21,640 nt of DNA, from positions 1 to 21,640 of the forward strand of contig DCGM01000082.1 of assembly GCA_002315255.1 (NCBI GenBank), written 5' to 3'. The position numbers and the translations under genes are program-made. This document shows positions 6,927 through 15,350 of this stretch, one piece after another (the stretch's first letter is position 1; each line of letters begins with the position of its first letter). Under the pieces are notes generated by a model. It was not told where the DNA came from, made no database searches, and saw only the letters and a list, made by a program, of their open reading frames with translations. Origin of the DNA: Lachnospiraceae bacterium UBA1778 (lineage in GTDB: Bacteria > Bacillota > Clostridia > Lachnospirales > Lachnospiraceae).

Positions 6927-6949
6927 CGAAGCAGCTTTTCTGGCGGACG

Positions 6950-7007
6950 CTTTATCCGCCGAAAGCTTAATATTCATACTTTATCCACTGAACGCTTAAT
7001 ACTCATA
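6950..7007. repeat. Tandem duplication, 2 x 29 bp, over the kinase 3' end
   Basis: The units 6950-6978 and 6979-7007 match at about 25 of 29 positions (CTTTATCC, GCTTAAT and CATA are shared). The right-hand unit contains the last codons and stop of the kinase gene. The left-hand unit is a second copy lying just beyond the stop. Confidence 0.8.
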
Positions 7008-7922
7008 CTCGCTTCCGCCGATAAACTCACGGACGATCGAATCCTTCGGGATATAGCGGGTGTCGATCGGAGGCAGATATTTAAAGAGCTTAAACGGCTC
7101 GGTCATCTTATACTCTTTGATAAATTCCGGCGTGAGCTCCTCATCGTTCGGAACGAGCTCGCGCAAGTGCTGCGCGAGGATGCAGGGCTCATAATCGTGG
7201 AACGTGTCGATGTGGATCGACGCATTGCCCTTAAACGGCGTGATATTTTTCATTTCGCCCGCATCGACAGACTCTGCCTTTAAGATTGTTTCTTTAAAGC
7301 TACGGCCGCGGCCCTCGAGATCGCGGACCATCCGGCGGAGGATCCGGACCTGCTCCGGACGGAGAACGCGGTCCTGCGGCGTGACGATACGCGTGCGCGG
7401 CGCCACGTAGATTCCCTGCGCTTTTCCTTCGAAGCGGTCGAGAATCATCGGATTCAGCATATGAATGCCTTCAATGAGAATCAACGAGCCTTTGATTCCC
7501 TGCATCTTCTCCAGACGGCCGATATCATTCGTCGTGAAGTCGTAAATCGGGACCTCAGTCAGTTTTCCTTCCGAAAGCGAGACAGCAACCCGCATCAGCC
7601 AGTCAAAATCGACGCAGTAAGGCGACTCCCAGTCCGTCGCTTCGGGCGGGCGTCTCGTCACCGGAATAAAGAAATTATCCATACTCAGCATGCAGACCGG
7701 CACGCCGATATTTTCGAGATAATCGCGGAGCCGCATAGCGGTCGTCGTCTTCCCGCTTCCGCTCGGGCCGGAGAGGCAGAGAATCGGCTTCTCCTCTTTA
7801 TTCTTTAAAATCTCGACGACTGCATTGCTGATCTTATCGTGGAATTCCTCTTCGCACTTTAAGATAAACGCAGTCTCATCCTTCATATTCTCCAGAATAG
7901 ATTCGACATCGATAACGCGCAT
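6996..7922 (-). CDS. Uridine kinase-like P-loop nucleoside kinase
   Basis: This 308-aa cytoplasmic enzyme is predicted to phosphorylate a nucleoside (uridine/cytidine) or a related small molecule with ATP. It has a Walker A motif GPSGSGKT at 52-59, the substrate-binding SMDNFF at 80-84, an ILIEGIHML strand (Walker B region) and the LID-type arginines in RRMVRDLEGRGRS, as in Udk and phosphoribulokinase. It is about 100 aa longer than classical Udk, with a roughly 45-aa N-terminal helical part and a C-terminal extension, but lacks the TGS-like domain of the long clostridial nucleoside kinases. AAGGAGG stands 4 nt before the ATG. Its last codons are part of a 29-bp duplication. The substrate is uncertain. 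Confidence 0.85.
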   Translation of the reverse strand: MRVIDVESILENMKDETAFILKCEEEFHDKISNAVVEILKNKEEKPILCLSGPSGSGKTTTAMRLRDYLENIGVPVCMLSMDNFFIPVTRRPPEATDWESPYCVDFDWLMRVAVSLSEGKLTEVPIYDFTTNDIGRLEKMQGIKGSLILIEGIHMLNPMILDRFEGKAQGIYVAPRTRIVTPQDRVLRPEQVRILRRMVRDLEGRGRSFKETILKAESVDAGEMKNITPFKGNASIHIDTFHDYEPCILAQHLRELVPNDEELTPEFIKEYKMTEPFKLFKYLPPIDTRYIPKDSIVREFIGGSEYEY

Positions 7923-7990
7923 ATTCCCTCCTTACTGAAAGCGGTTGATAGGTCTAAAACGATACACGGCTGAAAAGCTGTGAAGTGAAA

Positions 7991-8023
7991 TAAAAATCCG
8001 GGGTCGGTTTCCCTTCCCCGGAT
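7991..8023 (-). terminator. Intrinsic terminator of the DUF4349 lipoprotein gene
   Basis: On the minus strand, an 8-bp GC-rich stem (ATCCGGGG / CCCCGGAT) with a 12-nt loop runs into TTTTTA. It stands about 75 nt beyond the lipoprotein stop, in the gap before the kinase gene, which suggests the two leftward genes are separate transcripts. Confidence 0.8.
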
Positions 8024-8042
8024 ATTATTATAATGGCTTCAA

Positions 8043-8120
8043 ACCGTTCATTCAAGCGGTTTTTCGAGTACCGTTCCTTCGAGCGCTTTCGAGTGCTGCT
8101 TATTCAAGCGGTTTTTCAGG
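8043..8120. repeat. Degenerate tandem array, 3 x 25-27 bp, over the lipoprotein 3' end
   Basis: The units are 8043-8069, 8070-8094 and 8095-8120. The outer two share the 16-mer ATTCAAGCGGTTTTTC; the middle one is diverged (CTTCGAGCGCTTTC) but keeps the period and the flank ACCGTTC/CGAGT. The rightmost unit contains the last codons and stop of the DUF4349 gene; the others lie past the stop. Confidence 0.75.
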
Positions 8121-9128
8121 AGTCTGCGCGATCACGTCAATCGTCGCGTTTGCCTGTGCCTTTGCTGCCTTCTTCGCTTTTTTCTTCTTCGCGCCGACGA
8201 CGCAGAGGATGATGATGCCGCCGATGACTACCGCGAACGGCAGGATGTAGATGAGGGCGTTAAGAAGGAACTCTAACGCATCCAGGAAGAATTCACCGGA
8301 TTCGCGTAAGGTTTCGACGAGGCGGGTCCAGAAGGAATCCTGCTCGGTCGTCGTATAGTCGAGAACTTCAGAAATCGTGAGCGTAACCGTCGAGTAAGCG
8401 ACATCAGTATCCCAGTTGGAAATCTGGTTCTTCAGACATGCCAGCTCTTCCTGCACATCTGTCAGGTATTTGTCGATTGAAAGCATCTCATCGATCGACT
8501 TCGCCTGGCCCATCATTTCGATATAGGACTGCTCTTTCTTTTCGAGAACAGCAATGCGGGTTTCCACATCATTGTAGGAGCTTGTGACATTCTTTACGTC
8601 CATATCCCGTGAGAGGACCTTTCCGAGGCCGGAGATGTCATCCAGGAAAGAATTCAGCTTTTCCGTAGGAATGCGGACAACGATATATTCTGTCAGGGTT
8701 CCGCGGGTCTTTTCATAGTAATCATAATACCAGCCGCTTGCATTGTCGGTCTGCTTTTCATACTGGATAAAGCCGCCGCAAGCTTTGAGCTTCTGATTAA
8801 GAACGCTGAGCGCGCCCTTAAAGTCCTTCGTCTGAATCGACATGGAGACATTATAGATCAGCTTTTCATCCGCAAAATCCTCAGGAACTTCGATATCGAG
8901 ATCCTCGGAATCTTTCTCAATTAGCTTATATTCATCATCGGCATAGTCAGCTTCTGCACGCGAAGAGTATGACAGATAACTGTCAGATTTCTCATAAGCT
9001 ATATCTGCTGAGTACTCTTTTTCTTCCGCCGGTGCTTGGATGCCGCCGCTTGCGCTGCAGGCTGCGAGACTTAATACCAGCAATGCCGAAATTGCTGCTG
9101 CGATAATCGCCTTAAACTGTTTCTTCAT
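8100..9128 (-). CDS. DUF4349 lipoprotein with C-terminal membrane anchor
   Basis: This 342-aa cell-surface protein has an N-terminal lipoprotein signal peptide ending in the lipobox L21-A-A-C24. After a 60-residue low-complexity, Tyr/Ser/Glu-rich stretch comes the DUF4349 domain (about 85-260), with LIYNVSMSIQTKDF, a long coiled-coil-like segment (DVETRIAVLEKKEQSYIEMM) and the closing strand AYSTVTLTISEV. A membrane helix at about 293-313 is followed by a Lys/Ala-rich cytoplasmic tail, so it is anchored at both ends. AAAGGAGG precedes the ATG. The domain is widespread but its role is unknown. The final codons carry the repeat at 8043-8120. Confidence 0.9.
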   Translation of the reverse strand: MKKQFKAIIAAAISALLVLSLAACSASGGIQAPAEEKEYSADIAYEKSDSYLSYSSRAEADYADDEYKLIEKDSEDLDIEVPEDFADEKLIYNVSMSIQTKDFKGALSVLNQKLKACGGFIQYEKQTDNASGWYYDYYEKTRGTLTEYIVVRIPTEKLNSFLDDISGLGKVLSRDMDVKNVTSSYNDVETRIAVLEKKEQSYIEMMGQAKSIDEMLSIDKYLTDVQEELACLKNQISNWDTDVAYSTVTLTISEVLDYTTTEQDSFWTRLVETLRESGEFFLDALEFLLNALIYILPFAVVIGGIIILCVVGAKKKKAKKAAKAQANATIDVIAQTPEKPLE

Positions 9129-9146
9129 ACTTTTCCTCCTTTAAGG

Positions 9147-9170
9147 GCTCAGCTTCCTCTCGTGCTGAGC
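9147..9170 (-). promoter_or_regulatory. Hairpin next to the ribosome site of the DUF4349 gene
   Basis: On the transcript, GCTCAGC pairs with GCTGAGC around a 10-nt loop. The 3' arm ends 5 nt before the AAAGGAGG ribosome site. It may stabilise the mRNA end or modulate access. Beyond it, 9171-9348 is a G/T-rich low-complexity stretch in which I see no clear promoter. Confidence 0.45.
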
Positions 9171-9295
9171 AGCTAGCTGTTTGTCTGTGTTTCTGTCTGC
9201 TTGTAATCTTGTTTTTTTGGTTGTTTGGCTGTTTTTTGAATACCGTATCGCTGGCCTTTCTGCCTATACTGACGCAAAAGAGAAGAGAAGGTTAC

Positions 9296-9318
9296 AAAAA
9301 CTTTCTGAAAGTCAGAAA
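9296..9318 (-). terminator. Probable terminator of the tldD-cyclase operon
   Basis: On the minus strand, TTTCTGA-CTT-TCAGAAA is followed by GTTTTT, about 30 nt past the stop of the last cyclase gene. The stem is short and A/T-rich, so efficiency is uncertain. Confidence 0.5.
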
Positions 9319-9348
9319 AAATCAGTGAAACTGTACTTGCTTCAGATT

Positions 9349-11061
9349 TTATACGGTTTTTGACGTGAATGCCACGAGAATCCTACCGTCTTCAATGCTC
9401 TCGGCCTTCGCAAAAACAGACCGCTCCGGGCTTAACTCGAGCATGATATCGTTAAAGACTTCTATCAGGGAGGTCGTTTCCAGAATCGCCGCGCGGTCCG
9501 ATAACGCACAGATCCGGCACGGCTGCATATGGCCGTCGACTTCTTTTCCGTTTAAGATACAGAACGAAGATTGAAGAGGATCCGCGAGCGCTTTCGGCTG
9601 TTCGAACACGCGCTCCCGCTGGATGTTATGCGCGCCGCTTAATCCGATCACTTCATAGACTTTAATCTTTACGCCTTCTTCCGGATCAATGACGAAGTCG
9701 GAAAGATACCAGGCGGTCGCCGTTCCTTTCACGCTTCGAAGCGTTGCGGAGGAAACCAGCACCTGCCCGCCGAGCGAGCAGCTTTCGATATCAAATGCGC
9801 GGTCGACAGTCTGGCCGACAGCGGAATATTTTGCATGTTTCTCATTGCCGAGGCTTCCCATGACGACCGCGCCGGAATGGATACCGACACCGGTATAGAT
9901 TTCAGGATAGCCGTGCTCTTTATTCCAGCGGTTGATTCCGTCCGCCGCCTCCTGGATCAGAAGACCTGCCGCAATCGCCGCATCTGCATGGGTTTCCGAC
10001 GCATTGGGCGCACCGAAAACGCACATGATGCCGTCGCCTAAAAACTCCGCCACAACGCCGCCGCAGGAGTTGATGATATCCGAGAGGACGCCGTAATAAT
10101 GGTTCAGCATTTCAATGAGCTTCTCTGCCGGCATCGATTCTGTCAGCGCGGTAAAGCCGCGGATATCGCTGACGAGGACGGTCGCATTGTAGCGGCGCCC
10201 CTCGATCAGATGTGAACCCGGATGGTTGATGATTCTCTGAACGATGTCGTTCGATATATATTTTTCAAAGTTTCCGATGATTTTATCCTTATCTTCGTTG
10301 AGTTCCTTCGAGAATGCGCTGTAGATCATGACGATTGCGATCAGGACGCTCGCGAACATAAGCGAAAGGCCGTAGATAAAGATCGAAATCAGCGTCGCTG
10401 CGAGCGGAAGGATCGAGAACGCGAGAATAGCATTCCGCTGTTCCTTTCGGACCTTTGAGCGCGCCAGAATGATGAGAACGAGGATTCCGATAAAGATCGT
10501 ATAGAAGAAAGCCAGGAACTGTAACGATCCGCGCGAGTAGATGCCATCCTCCGAGACGGTGAAAAGATAACCGGTGAAGATATTGACGATCCGCAGCACA
10601 ATCGCGATGCCAAGTCCGATAAAGATGATCAGATAAAAGGTTTTCTGCTTCGATTTCTCGACGATGAGCCCGACAATGAAATATGCGAAAGCTGCCGTGA
10701 GCAGGATATTCGCGATATAGAGAGAGGTATTGACCGCCATGAGAAGCCCCTGCCCGACCCTTCCGTCCATCATCCAGGAGCAGAAATCCAAAAAGAGCGA
10801 GGAGAAGCAGGCATGACAGATCATCAGAAAGCGTGTGTAACGCCGGTCAATCTTCGTCGCGCCGAGGAGAACGCCCATCACGAGGAACAGGTTGATGAAC
10901 ATGCAGATCAAGTCCGCGGAGACGTTAAAGAGCCAGGATAACGGAAGCCCCTCGAAGCCGCGGTAGAACGCATAGCCGATAGAAAATGCGGCTAAGCCCC
11001 ACTCGATGGTCGGAAGCACGAACCGGACGATATTAATCGATTGGTTTTTTACTCTTTTCAT
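9349..11061 (-). CDS. Membrane class III nucleotide cyclase, metal-binding (C1-like) member of a pair
   Basis: This 570-aa protein has seven to eight membrane segments in residues 12-250, a short signalling helix (KIIGNFEKYISNDIV) and a class III cyclase domain at about 285-445. Both metal-binding aspartates are present: D299 in VLVSDIRGFT and D343 in FLGDGIMCVFG. The transition-state pair is lost: the usual VNxAAR is VDRAFD, with Asp at 420 and 424 in place of Asn and Arg. E339 sits where adenylyl cyclases have the purine-selecting Lys. A C-terminal region of about 100 aa (470-570) with CRICALSDRAAILETT is of unclear fold. Its start codon overlaps the stop of the paralogous cyclase gene by 4 nt, so coupled production is expected. 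As a homodimer it should be poorly active; as a partner of the gene at 11058-12467 it could supply the metal half of one active site. Product cAMP or cGMP is unknown. Confidence 0.88.
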   Translation of the reverse strand: MKRVKNQSINIVRFVLPTIEWGLAAFSIGYAFYRGFEGLPLSWLFNVSADLICMFINLFLVMGVLLGATKIDRRYTRFLMICHACFSSLFLDFCSWMMDGRVGQGLLMAVNTSLYIANILLTAAFAYFIVGLIVEKSKQKTFYLIIFIGLGIAIVLRIVNIFTGYLFTVSEDGIYSRGSLQFLAFFYTIFIGILVLIILARSKVRKEQRNAILAFSILPLAATLISIFIYGLSLMFASVLIAIVMIYSAFSKELNEDKDKIIGNFEKYISNDIVQRIINHPGSHLIEGRRYNATVLVSDIRGFTALTESMPAEKLIEMLNHYYGVLSDIINSCGGVVAEFLGDGIMCVFGAPNASETHADAAIAAGLLIQEAADGINRWNKEHGYPEIYTGVGIHSGAVVMGSLGNEKHAKYSAVGQTVDRAFDIESCSLGGQVLVSSATLRSVKGTATAWYLSDFVIDPEEGVKIKVYEVIGLSGAHNIQRERVFEQPKALADPLQSSFCILNGKEVDGHMQPCRICALSDRAAILETTSLIEVFNDIMLELSPERSVFAKAESIEDGRILVAFTSKTV

Positions 11062-12467
11062 TTCTCACCTGTCACGCTGTAAATACGGATCGGCTTGCTA
11101 AGCCCCTTCGGAATAAACATGCCGGCCGATTCCACCTCGAGGTGTTCGCGGTCTGCATCCAATGTGTTCTCAGTCAGGACGATCATCCCTTCTTTTGCGG
11201 AGGAAGCGGCGCGGGACGCGAGATTCACCGTCCGCCCGATGCAGGAATAACGCATATGGGTGCCGTTTCCGATATTGCCGACGATGACCTCGCCGGTGCT
11301 GATGCCGATTCCCGGACGGAACGCCGGATAATGGTCTTCAGCATTGAAGCGGTTGATAGCTTCCGTGGAAGCCATAATCTCCTGCGCAGCATTGACGGCA
11401 TCCGTCACATGGGAAGGGCCGGAGAAGATACAGAAAAGAGAATTGCCCGGATACTCGAGAAGCTTACCGTTATGCTTTTCGATGAGGGACGCGGTTTCAT
11501 TGTAAAAACGGTTCAGCATGATGACAGCGTCTTCCGGCTCCATGCTTTCCATATCGGTCGGGAAGCCGTGAAGGATACAGAAAAGGATCGTAGCGACGTG
11601 CGATTTCCCGCAGGCCGTCGCCTCCTGCTCTTCCTCCGAAAGGTCCAATGCGAGATAGGTCCGGACCGAACTGCTTAAGTCCGCATTTTCGCGGTTGGTA
11701 TCGGCGAAAAGGAGGCAGTAGATCAGAATGACGGATAAAGACAACGTTGTGAGCGAGTTTGCGTATCCGACATTCACGAAGGCGAGTCCGACCATAAAAA
11801 GAGACGAAAGAGGATACGAAAGAAATGCGGCGAGACGGCCCGGCTTCAGCCCGGCTCCGGCCGCAATGCCGCAGACGAAAAGCGATATGATCGGAATAAA
11901 GAAATAGGAGAGGGTGGAAATCGCTGTCATTTCATAGATGCTGTTTTCATTGATCGTGAAATAAACACCGGAGCATACCAGCGCGATCCGCGCGATCAGT
12001 GCGAGCAGCATGATGATTTCCAGAAACCGGCGGAGCTTTCCAAGCCCCTCGGTTTTCGGTTCGATATTCTCTATCACATACCGGCAGAACAGCATGCCGT
12101 GGACCACCTCTAAAATGAGGACGCCGCCGTTCGACACGCAGTTCAGCCAGACAAAATCCTTTGAGCCGTCAACGAGCCAGGAGATGACGTCGAGGAAAAG
12201 ACAGAAGTAAAGAAGAACGCATAAAGCGTTGAAAAGGCGGTCGCTGGAGCTGTCCGGCTTCACCTGATTCAAGTGAAGACGGTAAAACACCAGTAAAACA
12301 GCCATACAGACGAGCTCAACGGAGACATGGAAAATCCGGGCAGGTTCGAGCCAGTACGCCCGAAAGAGATAGAGCATCAGGAACTCGAAAAAGATCATCA
12401 CGACCATTACGATCCCAATCGCTTTTCCCCTCGATCTTTTAGAAAGTTTTTCGTACATCGCCCGCAT
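11058..12467 (-). CDS. Membrane class III nucleotide cyclase homologue, metal-lacking (C2-like) member of a pair
   Basis: This protein of about 469 aa (numbering below counts from a GTG one codon upstream, which gives 470) has about eight membrane segments (17-257), clearly paralogous to those of its downstream neighbour: both share LFLDxxSWxxDG and a Y-F/L-T-I/V-x-E-x-x-I-Y segment. The cyclase domain spans about 290-440. The first metal Asp is Ile299 (LFCILHGFP) and the second is Asn343 (PGNSLFCIF), so it should not bind the two metal ions. It keeps the transition-state residues N416 and R420 in IGRTVNLASR. I chose the ATG at 12467, 6 nt after AAGGCGG, though the GTG at 12470 is possible. 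It follows the TldE-like gene by 11-14 nt. It could be a degenerate regulator, but the loss is exactly complementary to that of the next protein. Confidence 0.87.
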   Translation of the reverse strand: MRAMYEKLSKRSRGKAIGIVMVVMIFFEFLMLYLFRAYWLEPARIFHVSVELVCMAVLLVFYRLHLNQVKPDSSSDRLFNALCVLLYFCLFLDVISWLVDGSKDFVWLNCVSNGGVLILEVVHGMLFCRYVIENIEPKTEGLGKLRRFLEIIMLLALIARIALVCSGVYFTINENSIYEMTAISTLSYFFIPIISLFVCGIAAGAGLKPGRLAAFLSYPLSSLFMVGLAFVNVGYANSLTTLSLSVILIYCLLFADTNRENADLSSSVRTYLALDLSEEEQEATACGKSHVATILFCILHGFPTDMESMEPEDAVIMLNRFYNETASLIEKHNGKLLEYPGNSLFCIFSGPSHVTDAVNAAQEIMASTEAINRFNAEDHYPAFRPGIGISTGEVIVGNIGNGTHMRYSCIGRTVNLASRAASSAKEGMIVLTENTLDADREHLEVESAGMFIPKGLSKPIRIYSVTGEK

Positions 12468-12481
12468 CACATTCCGCCTTC

Positions 12482-13780
12482 TTAAAGTAGTTTCATATCA
12501 CAGATTTCCAGATATTTCGGCCCCTGATAAGCGCCGAGCACCGTTTCGTCGCTCGAATAGATCATGGTGCTGCGGGACTGCTTCATATCGCCTGAAATCG
12601 AGAAGCCGGTGACCGGAATCTCTTTTTCACCGTCGAAATAGAAGCCGAGTCTGACTTCGCCGCCGAAATATCCCGAGAATGCCTGAACCTGAATGCCGGA
12701 GAAGACCGCGCAACGGAGATAAGGAGCTTTCGCCATCTCACTGAACGGCTTCGTGCCAGGCATAACTTTTAATATGGGAAGCAGTCCTGACGGTTCGGTT
12801 TCGCCTAAATAACGGCCGAAGCGGTAGCTTCCGAAGAGCGAAACTGCCACACCGTCTTTGATGATCGGCGTTTCTTTTAAGATTACGCCGTCCGCATCGA
12901 AGAAGGACGACTGGAAGGCGCCTTTACAATACGGCACCATCGTCGCATTGAGAACGGTTCCCTTTACCTCGTCGCCCTGGACAGGATCGCCGATTTCATA
13001 GAGGTTCTGCTGATGGTATTTCGCCTCATAGGTAAGCGCTTCCGCAAAATAAGAGAGGACTTCCTTCGTTTCCTCATCCTGCAGGATCACGCGCACCGGC
13101 GTCGCGAGATCAATGACCTCGCCAAGCGGCTTCGCTTCGAACCGCGCTGCCGCAATCTTTAACTGCTCGTCGACCTTCGCTGTGATTTCCGAAGCGTCGA
13201 TCGATTCAAACTTTAACATATGGTAGATTTCGACTTCCTCGCCATCCTTTTCCCAGGACGGGATCAGTTCGACCGAGCCGAGCCAGGTGACGGCCTGCAA
13301 GTCGACACCGCGGGAGTTTAAAATCCGCTGGTCATAGCGGTCGAGGAAGATTTCTGTCGCGGAGAGTAAACCGCCGTCATAACGGTCTGCCGCAAAAACG
13401 GCATCAGAAACGATTTCCGCCGCATCTTTCAGCGTCATCTCGCGAAGGTTTGACCGGCTTTCCGGAAGAACCGCATCCTTCCCGGACGGAAGGTCATAAT
13501 AAGGATTCATCGCGAAGGAGGCCGCAAAGACGTTCTCCTGAATCTTCTCCGAAAGCTCGGCATCCGTCATATACGGATAAACCGTGAAGGCGGATAAACC
13601 GCGTTCCTCGCCCTTATCGGTATAAACCGTGAGCGTATAAGAAATGACGTCTGCCGCACGGTTTGTTTCCAGCTTCTTTCCGACATAGAAAAGCTCGGAA
13701 GATTCTTTCTTTTCAATATTTAATTTCCAGTCCGAAACGGACGGGTTTTCCTGCAATAATTTTTTCAGTCTTTCGATCAT
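12482..13780 (-). CDS. tldE: TldE/PmbA-like protein, non-metal subunit of a TldD/TldE protease
   Basis: This protein of about 432 aa is of the PmbA_TldD family. The core is recognisable in YFAEALTYEAKYHQQN, IGDPVQGDEVKGT, the GSYRFGRYLG segment and the C-terminal GYFGGEVRLGFYFDGEKEIPVTGFSISG. It has no HExxxH motif, as expected for the TldE partner that shapes the substrate channel of the TldD/TldE heterodimer. I prefer the ATG at 13780; a GTG at 13789 is in frame, but its ribosome site is too close. It is 18 nt downstream of tldD in the same operon. TldD/E complexes process small, often modified peptides; no peptide precursor is seen beside it. Symbol by family and context. Confidence 0.85.
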   Translation of the reverse strand: MIERLKKLLQENPSVSDWKLNIEKKESSELFYVGKKLETNRAADVISYTLTVYTDKGEERGLSAFTVYPYMTDAELSEKIQENVFAASFAMNPYYDLPSGKDAVLPESRSNLREMTLKDAAEIVSDAVFAADRYDGGLLSATEIFLDRYDQRILNSRGVDLQAVTWLGSVELIPSWEKDGEEVEIYHMLKFESIDASEITAKVDEQLKIAAARFEAKPLGEVIDLATPVRVILQDEETKEVLSYFAEALTYEAKYHQQNLYEIGDPVQGDEVKGTVLNATMVPYCKGAFQSSFFDADGVILKETPIIKDGVAVSLFGSYRFGRYLGETEPSGLLPILKVMPGTKPFSEMAKAPYLRCAVFSGIQVQAFSGYFGGEVRLGFYFDGEKEIPVTGFSISGDMKQSRSTMIYSSDETVLGAYQGPKYLEICDMKLL

Positions 13781-13798
13781 AAATGCCACCGTCCCTTC

Positions 13799-15265
13799 TT
13801 AACCCAGCTTGCAGCGTGCCTTTAAGTACGGGCCGCCGTCAGAGACCGGCACCCATTCCTTATAGCCTTTGCCGCAATGCCCGCAGCCGGTGATATGCCA
13901 TTCATCGGAAACCATCGAAATCGACATCAGAAGATCCGGCACATAGCCCGACATGATAACCGGCGTAACGATCTTTCCGGTAAACTTTCCGTCTCGGATT
14001 TCGCGGCCGTAGCACGCGACACACTGGATATTCCAGTTCTTCGGGTCTTCCATGCCGTTATCGGTATCGAAGAGCATGTAACCGTATTTGACGGAAGCAA
14101 TCATATCTTCCAGCTTATCTTTTCCCGGCGCGAAATACGTATTCGTCATACGGGTATAAGCTTTCCGCGACGGATCCTGGCGCCGGCCGTTTCCGGTCGG
14201 TTCCGTATGGAGCTCGGAAGCGCTGACCGCATCCGAAATGCCGGAGACGAGGATGCCGTCCTTAATAATCTGCGTGTCGTGCGACAGAACGCCGTCATCG
14301 TCAAAGAAATAGCCGATGCAGGGCATGGTCGTCGAAGAATTGTCCTGATTTGCTTCTTCTTCCGTAATCGTCGAAAGAGAAGACGGAACATGGCAGGCTG
14401 CGCCGTCATGCATATTGACGAGCGGGGATGCGACCGGCTTTCCGACATAATGACGGGCGCGGGCGCGATGCTTGACGAACATATCCATCTCGACGCCGTG
14501 GCCGAACGCTTCATGTGCGATCAGACCGGTAATCGACGGCGCGGTGATGATGTCATAGACGCCCGGTTCAATGAGCCCGGCGGAGAGGAGCTCGACTGCA
14601 AGCTTCGCGGTCTCCACAAGCTTTCCGTCAAGCACCTTTAACGCGAGCCGTACACCGTTCTCGCCGACGGAAGCGATCGTATTGCGGATGACATCGCCGT
14701 CACGCGCGACTGCAAAGCAGTAAAGCGAGCACCAGGAATAGTGCTGGGAAAGATCACGGTTCTTCGAGATAAAGATCGACGAAGTCTCATAATCATTGAC
14801 GATAAAGCGGGCCTGAATAATCTTTTCCGAAACGGCATGGACGCGGTCCTTCATCACAGAGAGCGTCGAAAGGATTTCCTGAACCGTCATCGGAGCGCCG
14901 CCCGACGGGCGTTCAAAGTCTTTTACGAGCGGTTCGTCCTTCAGGATCTCCGCATCGACATGCTGCGCCGAAAGCCTCGCTGACAGCGTAAGCTCCCGGA
15001 CGATGTTTTCCTCAATCTCAGGAATCGTTTCTTTCGTGATATCCGAGAAGGAATACTCGGAATAATGGGAGCCGTCGTTCACGCGGACGACGAAACCGCA
15101 TTGCTTCTCCGCGGTGTCAGCGACAGAGGTCGCCATCGTCGAGAGACGGATGCATTTACCGGTCACATGTTTCCCCAGAACAGAGACGTAAACATAGCGT
15201 TTTCCCAGCCGTTCGACGAGCTCTTTACAGCAGTCATGACGCGACTGAAGATAGGTTGAAATCAT
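13799..15265 (-). CDS. tldD: TldD zinc metalloprotease subunit
   Basis: This 488-aa protein has the TldD catalytic motif HEAFGH, with H251, E252 and H256 in LIAHEAFGHGVEMD, which binds zinc. Other family marks are the N-terminal AxxVADTAEKQ region, the EPTGNGRRQDPSRKAYTRMTN segment around 350-370 and a Cys-rich GCGHCGKG near the C-terminus. With the TldE-like protein it should form a cytoplasmic protease acting on short unfolded or modified peptides. A strong AAGGAGGAGG stands 4 nt before the ATG. It heads the operon from the promoter at 15320-15348. No lesion is seen. Confidence 0.93.
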   Translation of the reverse strand: MISTYLQSRHDCCKELVERLGKRYVYVSVLGKHVTGKCIRLSTMATSVADTAEKQCGFVVRVNDGSHYSEYSFSDITKETIPEIEENIVRELTLSARLSAQHVDAEILKDEPLVKDFERPSGGAPMTVQEILSTLSVMKDRVHAVSEKIIQARFIVNDYETSSIFISKNRDLSQHYSWCSLYCFAVARDGDVIRNTIASVGENGVRLALKVLDGKLVETAKLAVELLSAGLIEPGVYDIITAPSITGLIAHEAFGHGVEMDMFVKHRARARHYVGKPVASPLVNMHDGAACHVPSSLSTITEEEANQDNSSTTMPCIGYFFDDDGVLSHDTQIIKDGILVSGISDAVSASELHTEPTGNGRRQDPSRKAYTRMTNTYFAPGKDKLEDMIASVKYGYMLFDTDNGMEDPKNWNIQCVACYGREIRDGKFTGKIVTPVIMSGYVPDLLMSISMVSDEWHITGCGHCGKGYKEWVPVSDGGPYLKARCKLG

Positions 15266-15277
15266 AATACCTCCTCC

Positions 15278-15310
15278 TTATCCCGCAAACCCTTGTATGA
15301 TACGGGATAA
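15278..15310 (-). promoter_or_regulatory. Inverted repeat in the tldD leader next to its ribosome site
   Basis: TTATCCCG (minus strand, near the 5' end of the transcript) pairs perfectly with CGGGATAA over 8 bp with a 17-nt loop. The 3' arm shares its final AA with the AAGGAGGAGG ribosome site. It begins within a few bases of the predicted transcription start, so it could be a translational control hairpin, an mRNA-stabilising 5' stem or a repressor operator. Confidence 0.5.
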
Positions 15311-15319
15311 TCTGTTTCA

Positions 15320-15348
15320 ATTTTAGCAAAACCGCTATCTTTTGTAAA
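15320..15348 (-). promoter_or_regulatory. Sigma-A promoter of the tldD-tldE-cyclase operon
   Basis: On the minus strand, TTTACA (15348-15343), a 17-bp spacer and TAAAAT (15325-15320) each match five of six consensus bases. The predicted start is near 15312. No other promoter is needed for the four genes, which are separated by at most 18 nt. Confidence 0.7.
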
Positions 15349-15350
15349 TT

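Noticed and set aside
13877..14641. Rightward 254-codon open frame inside tldD
   Set aside because: It is Arg/His-rich with no family resemblance, and is antisense to a gene with clear TldD motifs; a high-GC antisense shadow.
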